Source of the DNA: Brachycybe producta
Lineage: Eukaryota > Arthropoda > Diplopoda > Playtdesmida > Andrognathidae
Length of the DNA stretch: 64,000 nt
Direction of reading: 5' to 3'
Assembly (NCBI GenBank): GCA_036925085.1
Contig: JAUPFP010000023.1
Span: 921,713-985,712, forward strand
Shown: piece by piece, positions 12,335 to 22,078 of the stretch
How positions within the stretch are numbered: position 1 is the first letter of the stretch
Layout of the letters: the number at the start of each line of letters is the position of its first letter
Notes under the pieces: generated by a model
Told to the model about the DNA's origin: nothing
Database searches by the model: none
What the model saw: only the letters and a program-made list of their open reading frames with translations
Program-made: the position numbers and the translations under genes

Positions 12335-12430
12335 ATTTAATTATTAATTTATGTTTCAGTGGTGTCTCCCATTGTTTTGTAGCCATTCATATGAATATCC
12401 ATTTTAAATTTTTAAAATGTTTTATCAACA

Positions 12431-12770
12431 GGTGATTTTCAAACTCTTATTTATTTTGTATTTATCATGAATAACAACAATAAAGATAAATTGAAAGTGT
12501 GTTAGACACTAGAACGATCGCTGAGTCAATTATTTTCATGTTTATATTTTTCAAAATAAATTTCTCATAAAAAAAATCGCGAATTTCAACATGGATCGTT
12601 TTCAAACTAAAATAAAAAGTTTATTTTGAAAAATGTCCCACATGAAAATAATCTTAAGTAGTTGAGCTACCTTTCTAGTTTCTAAAACACTTTCATGTTT
12701 CTTTTAATTTTGCTTCTGAAAGACAGAATTAACCAGAGTTCGGAGGGGACGTTTATACTTTAAAACTTAA
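12431..12770. mobile_element. Family A foldback element close to exon 5
   Basis: Contains the family hallmarks: tagacactagaacg, tttcaaaataaattt, then inverted aaagtttattttgaaa, ctttctagtttctaaaacac, and the right terminus aaccagagttcgg...ctttaaaac. The right end stops about 25-30 bp before the exon 5 acceptor, so the element forms the sequence immediately upstream of the acceptor's own pyrimidine tract. Confidence 0.75.
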
Positions 12771-12797
12771 AGAAATAATGTTTATTTTTTCTTTCAG

Positions 12798-12927
12798 ACA
12801 TTATAAATTAGAGGCTGAATTGGCGTCCATGAGTTGGAAAATACGTTGGGGTGATATTTTATCAACAACAACAGAAAAACACAGAAGGTGCGGAAGTAGG
12901 CTCAGTCTGACCAGAACGAGTATACCG
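12798..12927 (+). CDS. Receptor guanylate cyclase exon 5: juxtamembrane and start of kinase-homology domain
   Basis: Encodes R-HYKLEAELASMSWKIRW-GDIL, then a Ser/Thr/Arg-rich stretch ending with GSRLSLTRTSIP. The first part matches the NPR pattern K-ELA--LWRVRWEDV. The second aligns with the NPR1 cluster GSRLTLSGRGS, whose Ser/Thr residues are phosphorylated in vertebrates and needed for hormone activation (family knowledge); several Ser/Thr are kept here. The glycine-rich nucleotide loop of true kinases is absent, as in the family. The acceptor ctttcag ends at 12797; the donor is gtaaaa from 12928, phase 0. The right end of a family A foldback element lies about 25 bp upstream of the acceptor. 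Confidence 0.95.
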
Positions 12928-13150
12928 GTAAAACTTTATATTTTAAGTTTAAGATGTTTATATCTTCCATTATTCTGCTTTTCAGAAGAAGAACACACTA
13001 AAGAGGAATTGAATGTAGGCCTATTTTTTAAAAAACTAGAACGGTACCTCAATAGGTCACATAGAACGCAAAGGAAAGCAGAAATGTAGCTGAAACGTTA
13101 TTCTGACTTTTTGTTTCTGCTTTCTATTAAACAAGACAGTTGGATCGATG

Positions 13151-13623
13151 CCTTTAAGGGTGGGTCCAGAGTAGAACAGAACAATGAACCGAACACCGTT
13201 TGCGAACCTGTTCGTGAACACTGTGGGCGGTTTTTCGGACATTTCTCTTTAAGGGTGAGTCCAGACCAGACGAAAACAATGAACAGAACGCTGTTCACGA
13301 ACAGTATGAACGGTTTTCCGAACATTTCTCTGTAACAAATTTTGTTTGTTTGTTACGTTCGGCCCCGATCCACCAGTTGTCGGTTTTTGCTTGACACATC
13401 AAAGGATGTTTGAAAGTATTCGAGCCAGGGAGTAGTTTGGGATGACATTGCTCCAAACATCTATTATGAAGTTACCAACTGGGGACATGGTTACAAACAT
13501 GTTCGGTTCACGTTTGGACACTCCGGCCACAATGACCAGAACAACGAACACGTTTTTCGGAACTTGTTGCAAACATGGTCTGGCGCGAACATGGTCTGGA
13601 CTCAGTGCGACCCACTCTTAAGT
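13151..13623. mobile_element. Foldback element with tandemly duplicated left end
   Basis: The left end ctttaagggtgggtccagag is repeated 96-97 bp later as ctttaagggtgagtccagac at 13247. Both are followed by aacaatgaac and tgttcg/gttcacgaac motifs. The right end ggtctggactcagtgcgacc then cactcttaag is the inverted counterpart. The reading frames on both strands here are artefacts of the repeat. Confidence 0.7.
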
Positions 13624-14380
13624 GTTTTCAAAACAACACATATTAGCTAGCTTACACACTAACTATATAGAGTGCAGCACCATACAGTAAATATTACATT
13701 TTAAAAAAAAAAATAAATCAATACCAAAAAAAGCCCCAATTTCAGTATATTACCAAAAGATGGCACACTATTGGTTGTATCTTATGCTTAAAAACATTTT
13801 TGGATCGGCATTGAAGGGGAGAACAAAATAAATGGTCGTTTTTTCATGCGAGAAACATTGTAACCACATTCTCTGACATTAGCCAGGAAGGAAGTATTTT
13901 GCTTCATTTAAATTCACAAACACAAAGAAAGAAAACAATGAAAATTTAATGGAAAGAGAGACTTCATGACGTCTGAATGGACTTTCTTCACTGAATTTTA
14001 AATTTCCGCAAATAAACTAAATAAAATTCAGTCTTATAACAAAAACAACAAAAAAAATGGCGCAAAAATGTTCTTTGCTCAACCAACATAATAATACCTT
14101 GAATAATGCATCACAAATATTTTTTTCCCTAGTGGTTTCCAAATTTTTATACATTTCAACTGACCCCCTTTTCACTTTCATGTTCTTTAAAAAAACTCAT
14201 GTTGAACATACAAAAACCCATATATCACATAATATTACAACCACTTTTTTCTTGCGTCGGTGAAAAAACAAAAGCAACACTTTCGATTTTGTAGAATTCC
14301 TTAGTTACTTCCGCAACTTAAACATTAAAAAGAAAAACACTGAAAGTGTTTTTAGAAACTAGAATATTTAATGAATAGCC

Positions 14381-14620
14381 AGTGCCACCTCAAGGCAGGG
14401 GCTTGCAACCCAGGGCCCCCTTAGTCTTAACTTTAAAAAAAAATTAAACATTCGAAACCAAATTTTTTTTTTGGGAATTTTATAACCCACCACCAGAAAT
14501 GGAGGGCATGGGTTATAAAGTAGGTGGCTAATGTTTAAATTTAACATTTGTGAGTGAGCCTGTGGGACCCCTATTTTTCACTTAGCCCAGGACCCCAAAT
14601 AATTCTTAAGGTGGCCTCTT
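14381..14620. mobile_element. Possible hAT-like non-autonomous element
   Basis: The left end agtgccacctcaaggcaggg and the right end cttaaggtggcctctt are partly inverted copies, and cagggccccc / caggacccc blocks lie inside. No clear 8-bp duplication was seen, so the assignment is weak. Confidence 0.4.
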
Positions 14621-14869
14621 AACCAGTCTTTTTTATTAGAAAAAAAAACATAAGATTGGTTGCTCTATTTCATTAGGTTGCTTCGTTTGAGAATTATTCA
14701 AATTATATTAATGTACAAACTCATAATTAGAAATGAAATTAAAGTTATTTTCAAAGTTGAAAATAAGAAGAAAAATATATGTCCAATATATTATTTATTC
14801 GACTAATCAAAATTGATAAAAGTTACTATTTTTATATTAAATAATAATTATTTTTTTTATTCTTAACAG

Positions 14870-14944
14870 AGTTGTTATTCAGTGGAAACCCTTAATGTAT
14901 GTGATCACAGTAGGCAAGTGTTTGTAAAGACCGGATATTACAAG
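14870..14944 (+). CDS. Receptor guanylate cyclase exon 6: kinase-homology N-lobe
   Basis: Encodes 25 codons, SCYSVETLNVCDHSRQVFVK then TGYYK. The end matches the NPR pattern Q-F-KTAYYKG, a beta-strand region of the pseudokinase N-lobe. The first half is poorly conserved in the family, consistent with the variable linker seen there. The acceptor ttaacag ends at 14869 after a T-rich tract, and the donor is gtaaaa from 14945, phase 0. It is separated from exon 7 by an intron of only 88 bp, the shortest in the gene. Confidence 0.93.
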
Positions 14945-15032
14945 GTAAAAAATCAACAAATAATTTTAAGTCATTTTTTTTTTCAAAAATAAAAAATTAA
15001 GTATAATTTTAATTTGTTTCATTATTATTTAG

Positions 15033-15110
15033 GGAACTATTGTAGCATTGAAAAAAGTGAACAAATCAAGAATAGAGATTACTAGACCACTACTTCTTGA
15101 ATTAAAGAAA
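15033..15110 (+). CDS. Receptor guanylate cyclase exon 7: kinase-homology beta3 lysine
   Basis: Encodes 26 codons, GTIVALKKVNKSRIEITR then PLLLELKK. This matches NPR GNLVA(V/I)K-VN-KRIELTR--L-ELK. The lysine in VALKKVN sits at the ATP-anchoring beta3 position and is kept, which fits ATP binding by the pseudokinase (inference from family). The acceptor tttag ends at 15032 and the donor is the consensus gtaagt from 15111, phase 0. Confidence 0.96.
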
Positions 15111-16578
15111 GTAAGTATAGGTGGCGACACACTGCCACTTGAAGCTTTTGGCGTCAGAAGGGCTGACCAAAAAGTTCCTCTTGAATCATTTTGTCTGACA
15201 GATTGATAGTAAACAAAAGGTTTCTTGAGGACTTTTCTTAACTGCACCTTTTTATATCAAGCAAAATAAGGCAAGCCTAATTTTTTTGTTAACCCTTCTG
15301 ACGTCACAAACTTCAAGTTAGTGCGGCAACTGTATCCAAATATGCAACAACATTAATTTATGCTTTTTTAAATAATAAAATTAATAAAAAGCTGTTTAAG
15401 AGCTTTTATCAAGCTTGTCGCACACTTACATCGCATCTACTGTAAACGGAACGCTCAATTAGGAATATTTTGACAACAAGCATTTCAATGGAGCCCCCCC
15501 CCCCCCCCCGCATACTAGCTTGGATTGGATCGGAAACGCCACGTCAGATCAGATGCGGCAAGCTCCACTGAAATGCTTGTTATCAAAATTCGTCAAAATT
15601 CGTTCCATTCCGATATAGTGTGACAAGCTTTACCAGAAATTAATTGAAAATTTCTAAAGAATTCTGAGTGTTCTTCATTTTGGAAGCAACATTACGCCTT
15701 ATTTTAAAATCAGAATTTAAAATCAGATATTTTGAATTATTGAGAATCCAACCTGAAGTGAAAAACAAAAATGGAAAAAATATAAAACTACAATAAAGAT
15801 ACTAACATTAAAATTTCTTTAAATGATTTAATTACTCTTCTAGTTTCTTAAAACGCAAAATAACCAAAGTTGCGTTTTCATTTTGTAATAACATCTTGTA
15901 AAGTATGTATGAACAATGAACATCTTTCTGATTTTCAACAATAAAAATATAAATTGAAAGTATGTTAGAAACTAGAACGGCAGCTGAATCACTTAATATT
16001 ATTTTCATGTTAATTATTGTCAAAAAGTAATGTTTTTTTTAAAAAAACTGACATAAAAGTCTTATTTTAAAAGATATCAACATTGAATTGAGGGCTCCAT
16101 AGAAAAATACTTGTGTAAATGCAAGGTAGATTGCGTTAGCAACCTCCATAGGTATCAAACTACACTCGCCAATTAGTTGAAATAGAATGCAGCCTTTTAG
16201 CTCTAAAAGTTTCCAAAACAACCTATTATCAGCACGTGACAAACTTACCAAGAACATATACAGTGGTGGACAAAATTATAGCAACTTAGTTGAATTCACC
16301 TAAAATCCTAACACAGACAAAGGAACTGGCCAGTTTCATCACACATTCCTAATTATTTATATAAAATTAGTATTCACTTGTCAGTCTGCACTCATATGTT
16401 ATACAAAACTGAAACAAACAAGTGTGTGGAGGACACTTATTTTGTTAAGGTGGATATATCCAGTGGTCATAAATATAGCAACATTGTGATTTCAGTGAGT
16501 TACAACATTTGTATAGTTGATTTATTTCAGATATCACTATAAATAAGTATATATCCGAGGACAGCATTGTTTACAAGT

Positions 16579-17581
16579 ATGGGACATGGACGGACACTCA
16601 ATTTGGATGTCAGGCATAGGATTATTCAGTTGTATAAGGATGGAATGAGGCAGGCTGAGATTTCAAAAAATTAGCAGTCCATAAGTCAACAGTCTCACGG
16701 ATTGTGACATTATGTAAGAATGGGAAGGATATTGGACCAAAACAAAATAGTGGGAGGAAAAGAAAAACATCTAAACGCCTTTATAAACGAATTTTGCGGG
16801 TATCCAAAGCATCACCATTCTTGTCATCTTCGGCCATCGTACAAACATTCAAGAATTGTGAAGACATTAACATAAGTCACAGGACTGTTAGAAGGCGATT
16901 GATTGAGGGAAAACTGTATGCTTGATGGCCAGCAAAGAAAGCATTACTGTCCAAAAAAATATTAAAGCAAGGCTGGAATTTGCTAAATCACACATCACCT
17001 GGACAGTAAATGATTGGAAAAAAGTCGTATTCAGTGATGAATCCAAATTTAATTTGTTTAAAAGTGATGGGATGTGTTATGTGAGATGGCCAGAAGGACA
17101 GAGATTTAATTCCAAGTACATTTGTCCAACAGTAAAGCATGGAGGTGGGTCGGTAATGGTATGGGATTGTTTTTCTGGTTTTGGGATGGGGCCAATACAT
17201 AGAATTCAAGGTATTATGGATCGATTTGTATACAAGGACATCCTTGAGCACATTTTGGAGCCCTATACATATGAAACGGTGCCTGTAACATTCTACTTTC
17301 AACACGATAATGACCCAAAACATTCCTCTAAGGTTGTGAAAGATTGGTTGCAAAAGGAAAACATTAAAGTTTTATGCTGGCCTTCACAATTGCCGGATCT
17401 GAATCCTATAGAAAATCTATGGAAGATTGTAGATCGAAAAGTGCGGACCAAACATTATACCAATCTGAATAATCTTTTTGCAACACTTCAAGAAGAGTGA
17501 AATACCATTCCCAAGGAAACAATAATGAAACTGATCGCATCTATGCCAAGAAGGTGTGCACATGTTATCAAGGCAAAATGA
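16579..17581 (+). pseudogene. Tc1-type transposase pseudogene (DD34E)
   Basis: Tc1-type transposases cut and paste their element in the nucleus. The N-terminal paired-like helix-turn-helix is visible (MGHGRTLNLDVRHRI; QLYKDGMRQAEISK), followed by SRIVTLCKNG, a basic GRKRKTSKR block and [15 protein letters not shown]. The catalytic part has [12 protein letters not shown] (first Asp), [12 protein letters not shown] (second Asp) and [11 protein letters not shown] (Glu), with 34 residues between the last two. It is dead: a one-base loss in an A run near 16667, TGA at 16923, a frame change in the A run near 16955-16961, and TGA replacing conserved Trp at 17498 and again at 17579. The longest intact piece is 16922-17500. 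Confidence 0.92.
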
Positions 17582-17689
17582 TACCACACTAAATATTAAA
17601 TTTATATTTGACATTATGAATTGAGGATTTTAGTTTGGTGAAGAAACCTTGTTTTTTTTAAAGTTGCTATAATTATGTCCACTTCATTT

Positions 17690-18720
17690 TACAAAAAACA
17701 AGGGATTCAAGGAACCCTATAGACCTCCATTGCTTTAATATATGCTTTCATATATCAAATAACCAACTTTTTTTTTCATTGTTACATGTGTGCGCATGAG
17801 TACGCACATGAACACACGTGTGCGCATGAGTACACACATGTACACACGTGTACGCATGTGTACGCACATGTACACTTGTGCGCATGTGTACGCACATGTA
17901 CACACTTGTGCGCATGTGTACGCACATGTATAGACGTGTGCGCATGTGTATATAGATAAACACATGTATGTATTCAAGTACATGACATAGTTACATGTGA
18001 TGCGCATGCGTCATTCATTTGTAATAATATGGTTTAGAATGAATATACGTCACATATACAAAAATAATAACAGAACATAGAAAGGAACACCCCTCCTAAA
18101 TAATAGAAAAGTCCCCCCTTTCGAATGCTACAACTGGAAAGAGGAAGAATCGAGATTTTTTTTAAAAAAAATTACGTTTTTAAAAAATCGAAATTTTATA
18201 TATCGAATCGCTCTAAAATTCCAATTTTTTTACAGTTTCATCGTCAGAATGTTTACATCATTTTAGGTCTGATGACATTTTATTGTAGGTGGCCCCGTTT
18301 TCGAGTTGTTCGACCCACTAAAAATTATGACCAAAAACTCAAAATTTGTTTCTAAAAAAATCATACAAAAATAACCCCTGGGTAAAATTTTCTAATTTTT
18401 TGTCAGGAGCTTCATATTGACCCACGGAATCAAATAAAAAATACTGCATGTCTTTATCTCATTCCGTTCTTGAGTTGTTCGAGGAACTAAATCGGTTCCG
18501 GACACACACACACACACATACACACATACATACACACACACAGACACACAGACATCCTTTTTTTCCCCTTTTCTTGCATGATCCTATATACCTCCATTGC
18601 TCTTTAGAGCAATGGAGGTCAAAAAGATACTTTTGTTCGGGTTACGTTTTTGAGCATTCCTTTTTTCACAACTGGTGGTCTAATGTGTTCATGTATACAG
18701 CTGTGAGATACTAGCTATTA
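17690..18720. mobile_element. Unidentified insertion inside the Tc1-type element
   Basis: Begins after the inner Tc1 terminus with caagggattcaaggaaccct then atagacctccattgcttta. Near its other side atcctatatacctccattgc forms a hairpin at 18591-18618 (arms cctccattgctc / gagcaatggagg, loop ttta). Between them lie the 30-bp minisatellite, a CA-rich microsatellite (18502-18550) and A/T-rich DNA. No ORF of note. Exact borders are uncertain. Confidence 0.45.
17785..17955. repeat. 30-bp minisatellite of alternating purine/pyrimidine
   Basis: About six units with the pattern cacacgtgtgcgcatgagta then cgcacatgta, period 30 bp with small variants. Almost every step alternates purine and pyrimidine, and short palindromes (acacgtgt, cacatgtg, tgcgca) recur. 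The peptide-like reading frames on the minus strand (MRTRVYMC-type repeats) are translations of the repeat, not genes. Confidence 0.85.
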
Positions 18721-19115
18721 TAATTTATCCTCACACATTGCAAATTTTCAGCAATCAATTAAAAAACGTACCAAATCAAACTGTTGCTATAATTTTGTCC
18801 ACTACTGTAAGTAAAAAGAGAGCACGTGTAGAAATAGCGATGATGCAATTCAAAGTTTGCCACGTGAAAAAGAAAGGAAGGTCAGAGTCAAGAGTTGAAG
18901 AGTGTCAGTACATTTCTATGGGGTAGGGGCTAGTGGCGCCATCTAATGCTACACAGACAAAATAAAAATGGTTTACTTGCATTCTTAAGTGATTCAGAGT
19001 TCCCCTTCTAATTTCGAATATGCTATCAAGTTTCTCGTAATTTTACTACCCAAAGACAGAATAATCAGAATCATTATTCATTAACATTTTTTTCTTCTCT
19101 TTAATTTTCTTTTAG

Positions 19116-19220
19116 ATGAAAGATTTGCAAAATGACTACATTGTTCGATTCATTGGAGCCTGCATAGAACCACCAAATTGTTGCATTGTAACAGAATATT
19201 GCCCAAAAGGCAGCTTACAG
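19116..19220 (+). CDS. Receptor guanylate cyclase exon 8: kinase-homology hinge region
   Basis: Encodes 35 codons: [20 protein letters not shown], then [15 protein letters not shown]. It is nearly identical in pattern to NPR [29 protein letters not shown], covering the pseudokinase hinge. The first Met is internal, not a start. The acceptor cttttag ends at 19115 behind a long T/C tract, and the donor is gtataa from 19221, phase 0. The right half of a disrupted family A element lies just upstream. Confidence 0.97.
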
Positions 19221-21841
19221 GTATAAAAACAAGACACATTTCAAACACAATCGAATGTCATCATCTGTCATATTTCACATAATTATAAGAAATAGACATC
19301 AATTAAAGATCCTCATAGAACTCTCACTCATAACACACACATTGTTAGAAAAGTAATTAGACGAATTATTAACAGTTGAATGGAGAAACATAAAAAAAAC
19401 CTAGATAAATCCTCAACTAAGTTAGAATTTCTAGACTGTCCATATTTATTAAACTAAAGGGGTTTAACAGCTGTTTAAATAATTAATCAAAAGCACGATT
19501 ATAATAATGAAGTCGGTAAATAGAAAAAGTGAAAACAAGGAAAAGGACCTTCCTTTTTTTTATTAACATATCCTTAATTAGTAATACCTCATAACAATGT
19601 AAGGGGGAGGAGGAGGAGGGGGATATAATTAATAAGGTAACTGAATGAATGCGAAAATAACAAAAGCTGTACTAGGCTTCATCCATACTTAGACGCTTTA
19701 GAAATGTACTTCTTTATACATAATTATGTATATGAGAAATGGTAAACAAATATATAGTATCAGAGGTTTCAAGTTTAAATATTAATTAAGCAGTTGTTCT
19801 TTTTACTAGGAAATGGGATAGAATTATGTAAATAACCCGGAATTTTAACGAATTAAAGTTGAACATGTGGTTTAATTTTTTATGCCAATTTTACATTAAG
19901 ATAGTTTTACAGATATTCATTTTGATTTTTTCCCATCGGACGGCGCTACTGCAGTGGTTAATGTTATGTTCCAGAGAAGTTTTTTTTTTTGCAAATTTTG
20001 GACGCAAAAACGTCAAACGTTTTAAAAAAAAACATTATGAAAAAATGGAAATTGTTTTCAAAACTAGAATGGTAAAAGATTATGTTAAAAGTTTTTTTTT
20101 CCATAGCAATACTTGAAATAAACATTTTATAGTTAAGTTTGAAAAATGATCCGTTTTGAATGATCCATTTCATAAAAGACTATTTTCGCCTTTTTCAAAC
20201 TATTATAAAAAGTTTATTTTGAAAGATAACATCATGAAAAATCTTTTATTATCATCACCAACTAGTCTAGTTTCTAAAACACTTTAAATCTTTTCGAAAT
20301 GTTTCTCCTGAAAAACGTTCGCTTGAAAGGCAGAATAACCAGAGTTCGAGGGGTGTTTTTACACTTTTAAATACAGCTTAAGTGTAGTTAGAAAATGATA
20401 AACTAACTGTAGGTGATACCAGAAAGGATTAAATTGAATTTCCTGTTTCCATTTAATAAAGCTTAACAAAAGTTAAACGGTATTCTGTTACTTCCTAATG
20501 TTATTTAACAACTTATTAGACGGTATAATTAAATATTTGCACAGACAAACAGAGCGGTAAACAGAAGAGACGTTTTAACCACTTATAAACCTCGTGATAG
20601 TTAAGTTAATTGCCAGTATTTGCACATTTAAAAGTTCTATAATTAACTTAAAACATTAACAATGGTTATATTTCAACTCCAGTTGAGTTTGTTAGTGGTG
20701 TACCAACTTCAAATACAGTTAAATTTGAGAAAAGAATGCATTTAAATTTACTCAAGTAACTGAAATCATAAGTATTTTTTTTTTAAATGTCACTGTCACT
20801 ATGTTTGAAACAATATTTGAATACAAACTTCATGACAACTGACAATAATGTAGCGTTGTAATATCTTATTTCTACTACAAAAATTAACTGCAGTTACATA
20901 AACTAAGTTTCCATATTTAAAACAGCTACAGTTGAATGATTTTTGTGACACGACTCACTTCCTGTTTGGTTTCACTTTCTATTAAACAGTTGTACTTTTT
21001 GTGAAATTTTCACTCTCATTCAGTCAAAAAGGAAATATGCTCTCACTATCCGCCATGTTGTTTGTAGGCTAAATTTGTTTGAACACAGGAAGTGATGTAT
21101 TTAATCATCCAATAGTGTATTTAACCACATTGTGTCAATGCAGTTGAGTTAATGTAACTCCATTGCTCAGAAATTTAACCATGGTTAATGTAACCGAATT
21201 TATTTCCACAAGAAAATTAACTGTGGTTAACTTTTTAACAGCAGTTAGTTTGTGTTGTATAAACGAGGTATAACAAGTAATATTTAATCTTGTTTGAAGT
21301 GTTTTAAAATGAAAACATGTCTCTTTAAACCTTTTATAACCACTAAAGTTTAAACTTTTAAGTAAATACAACCGAAGTAATGTTAACCTGCAGTTAGATC
21401 TCCTCTTGAAGGAAACAAGCTATAAATACTAGAAGGCAGCAGAGCATCAGCATCTCAAACTGACAAGTGTAGTTTAGTTAGGGTCAAAACGTAACCTAAG
21501 GGGTTCATAAATAACCTTTTTATAAGATTAATAAATTATACACGATGTTGGATCCTCTTCTGTCATATTTTGAGCCCTTCCTACTTTAAATATCAAAATT
21601 AAAGTTTAACTTCAAAGTTTTGTTTCATCTTGTTTTAGCCACAAAAGATCCATAAGCAGAATTAGTAGTAAAATTTGTAATTTTAAAAATAGATTAACCT
21701 TCTCTAGAGAACAAAAATTATATTTTCGATCGATTATTCTATTAAACCTTTCTAATAATATCTCTTTAAAATTCACAGATGATTTTAATTAAAATAAAAA
21801 TTCAGTCTTTAATGAAATAATGTTTGGATTTTTTTTATCAG
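19221..21841. other. Intron 8 content
   Basis: 19221-19960 is A/T-rich with a GGA-rich patch at 19601-19622 and nothing recognised. A family A-like element follows (19985-20385). From 20390 to 21470 the sequence is dense in half-sites of ttaactgcagttaa (aattaactgcagtt, gtggttaa, accatggttaatg) in both orientations, possibly an old foldback element. 21470-21841 has no recognised content. Confidence 0.5.
19985..20385. mobile_element. Family A-prime foldback element, copy 1
   Basis: Left half: gcaaattttggacgcaaaaa, gttttcaaaactagaatgg, aataaacattttatag. Right half inverted: aaaagtttattttgaaagat, catgaaaaatcttttattat, ctagtctagtttctaaaac, then gcagaataaccagagttcg. The same variant is at 60594-61270. 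The left end motif also occurs at position 50-70 of the window. Confidence 0.7.
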
Positions 21842-21913
21842 GATATACTCGAAAATGATCAAATTAAACTCGATTGGATGTTTAGATACTCATTAATGCA
21901 CGACATCATTAAG
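21842..21913 (+). CDS. Receptor guanylate cyclase exon 9: kinase-homology helix D/E region
   Basis: Encodes 24 codons, [20 protein letters not shown] then DIIK. The motif DILEN---LDWMFR-SL--DI-KG is a hallmark of NPR-type receptor cyclases. The acceptor tatcag ends at 21841 after a T run and the donor is gtaagc from 21914, phase 0. At 72 bp it is the shortest coding exon of the set. The next residue of the motif, Gly, opens exon 10. Confidence 0.97.
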
Positions 21914-22078
21914 GTAAGCTTAAAGACACTTTTCTTTTGATTATTTTTGAAAATTAAAATTTACATTTCTTTTCAATTTTAACGGCAATGCATTAATTAT
22001 ATCACATTAATAATTTCGTTGCAAGGTTGCAACCAAATTAATCACGTTCCAACAGCCTATTTAATAAGCAGGGCAAGG

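Larger units (their letters stand above)
6243..12797. other. Intron 4 content
   Basis: This 6.5-kb intron contains a foldback at 6427-6754, two family B copies (7480-7784, 8546-8729), an inverted family A pair (8768-9157), a poly(T)/CAC-rich stretch (9496-9540 and 9655-9690), a foldback near 10528-10700, a family F copy (12111-12334) and a family A copy (12431-12770). The remaining stretches, 6755-7480, 7785-8545, 9700-10500 and 10710-12110, show no gene or recognised repeat. Confidence 0.6.
12928..14869. other. Intron 5 content
   Basis: Holds the foldback at 13151-13623, a family A fragment at about 14335-14372 (ttagaaactagaa), and a possible hAT-like element at about 14381-14620. The stretch 13624-14330 shows no gene; a reading frame at 14057-14263 has no recognisable similarity. 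Intron 6 (14945-15032) is only 88 bp and holds nothing but splice signals. Confidence 0.6.
16261..18807 (+). mobile_element. Tc1/mariner-type transposon (degenerate) with secondary insertion
   Basis: The left terminus cagtggtggacaaaattata and the right terminus tataattttgtccactactg are inverted repeats, each flanked by TA (16259-16260, 18808-18809). That is the target duplication of this superfamily. A second copy of the right terminus, ttgctataattatgtccact, lies at about 17663-17682, and the left arm's cacctaaaatcct has a partner at 17627-17642. The original transposon was therefore probably about 1.4 kb, and the right part was added by insertion or by a second related element. It carries a broken DD34E transposase. 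The orientation is the same as the host gene. Confidence 0.88.
16090..18923. repeat. Family B element, copy 3, interrupted by Tc1-type transposon
   Basis: Left part 16090-16260: gagggctccatagaaaaata, tgcaaggtagattgcg, actcgccaattagttgaaa, tcagcacgtgacaaact. Right part 18810-18923: gagagcacgtgtagaaatag, gtttgccacgtgaaaaa, agtgtcagtacatttctatg. The uninterrupted copy at 7480 has these parts joined. The break coincides with the TA-flanked ends of the Tc1-type element. Confidence 0.85.
15837..19100. mobile_element. Family A element split by nested insertions
   Basis: The left part (15837-16089) carries agaaactagaacgg, tattttcatg and ttttaaaagatatcaacat. The right part resumes near 18985 with ttaagtgattcagag, ttctaatttcgaa and agacagaataatcag. 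In intact copies these two blocks are contiguous (gatatcaacatgaaaat---ttaagtgattgagct). The gap is filled by a family B element, itself split by a Tc1-type element, so the layers can be ordered in time. Confidence 0.75.
15111..19115. other. Intron 7 content
   Basis: 15120-15330 and 15390-15650 each carry inverted-repeat pairs (agaagggctgacc...cccttctgacg; aagcatttcaatggagc...ctccactgaaatgctt) that look like old foldback elements, the second with a run of about 18-20 C at its centre. From 15837 to the exon 8 acceptor the intron is a nest of elements described separately. No exon was recognised. Confidence 0.6.

Noticed and set aside
17735..18007. Repeat protein with MRTRVYMC-type units on the minus strand
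   Set aside because: It is the 30-bp minisatellite read in frame; the unit length divisible by three makes a false repeat protein.
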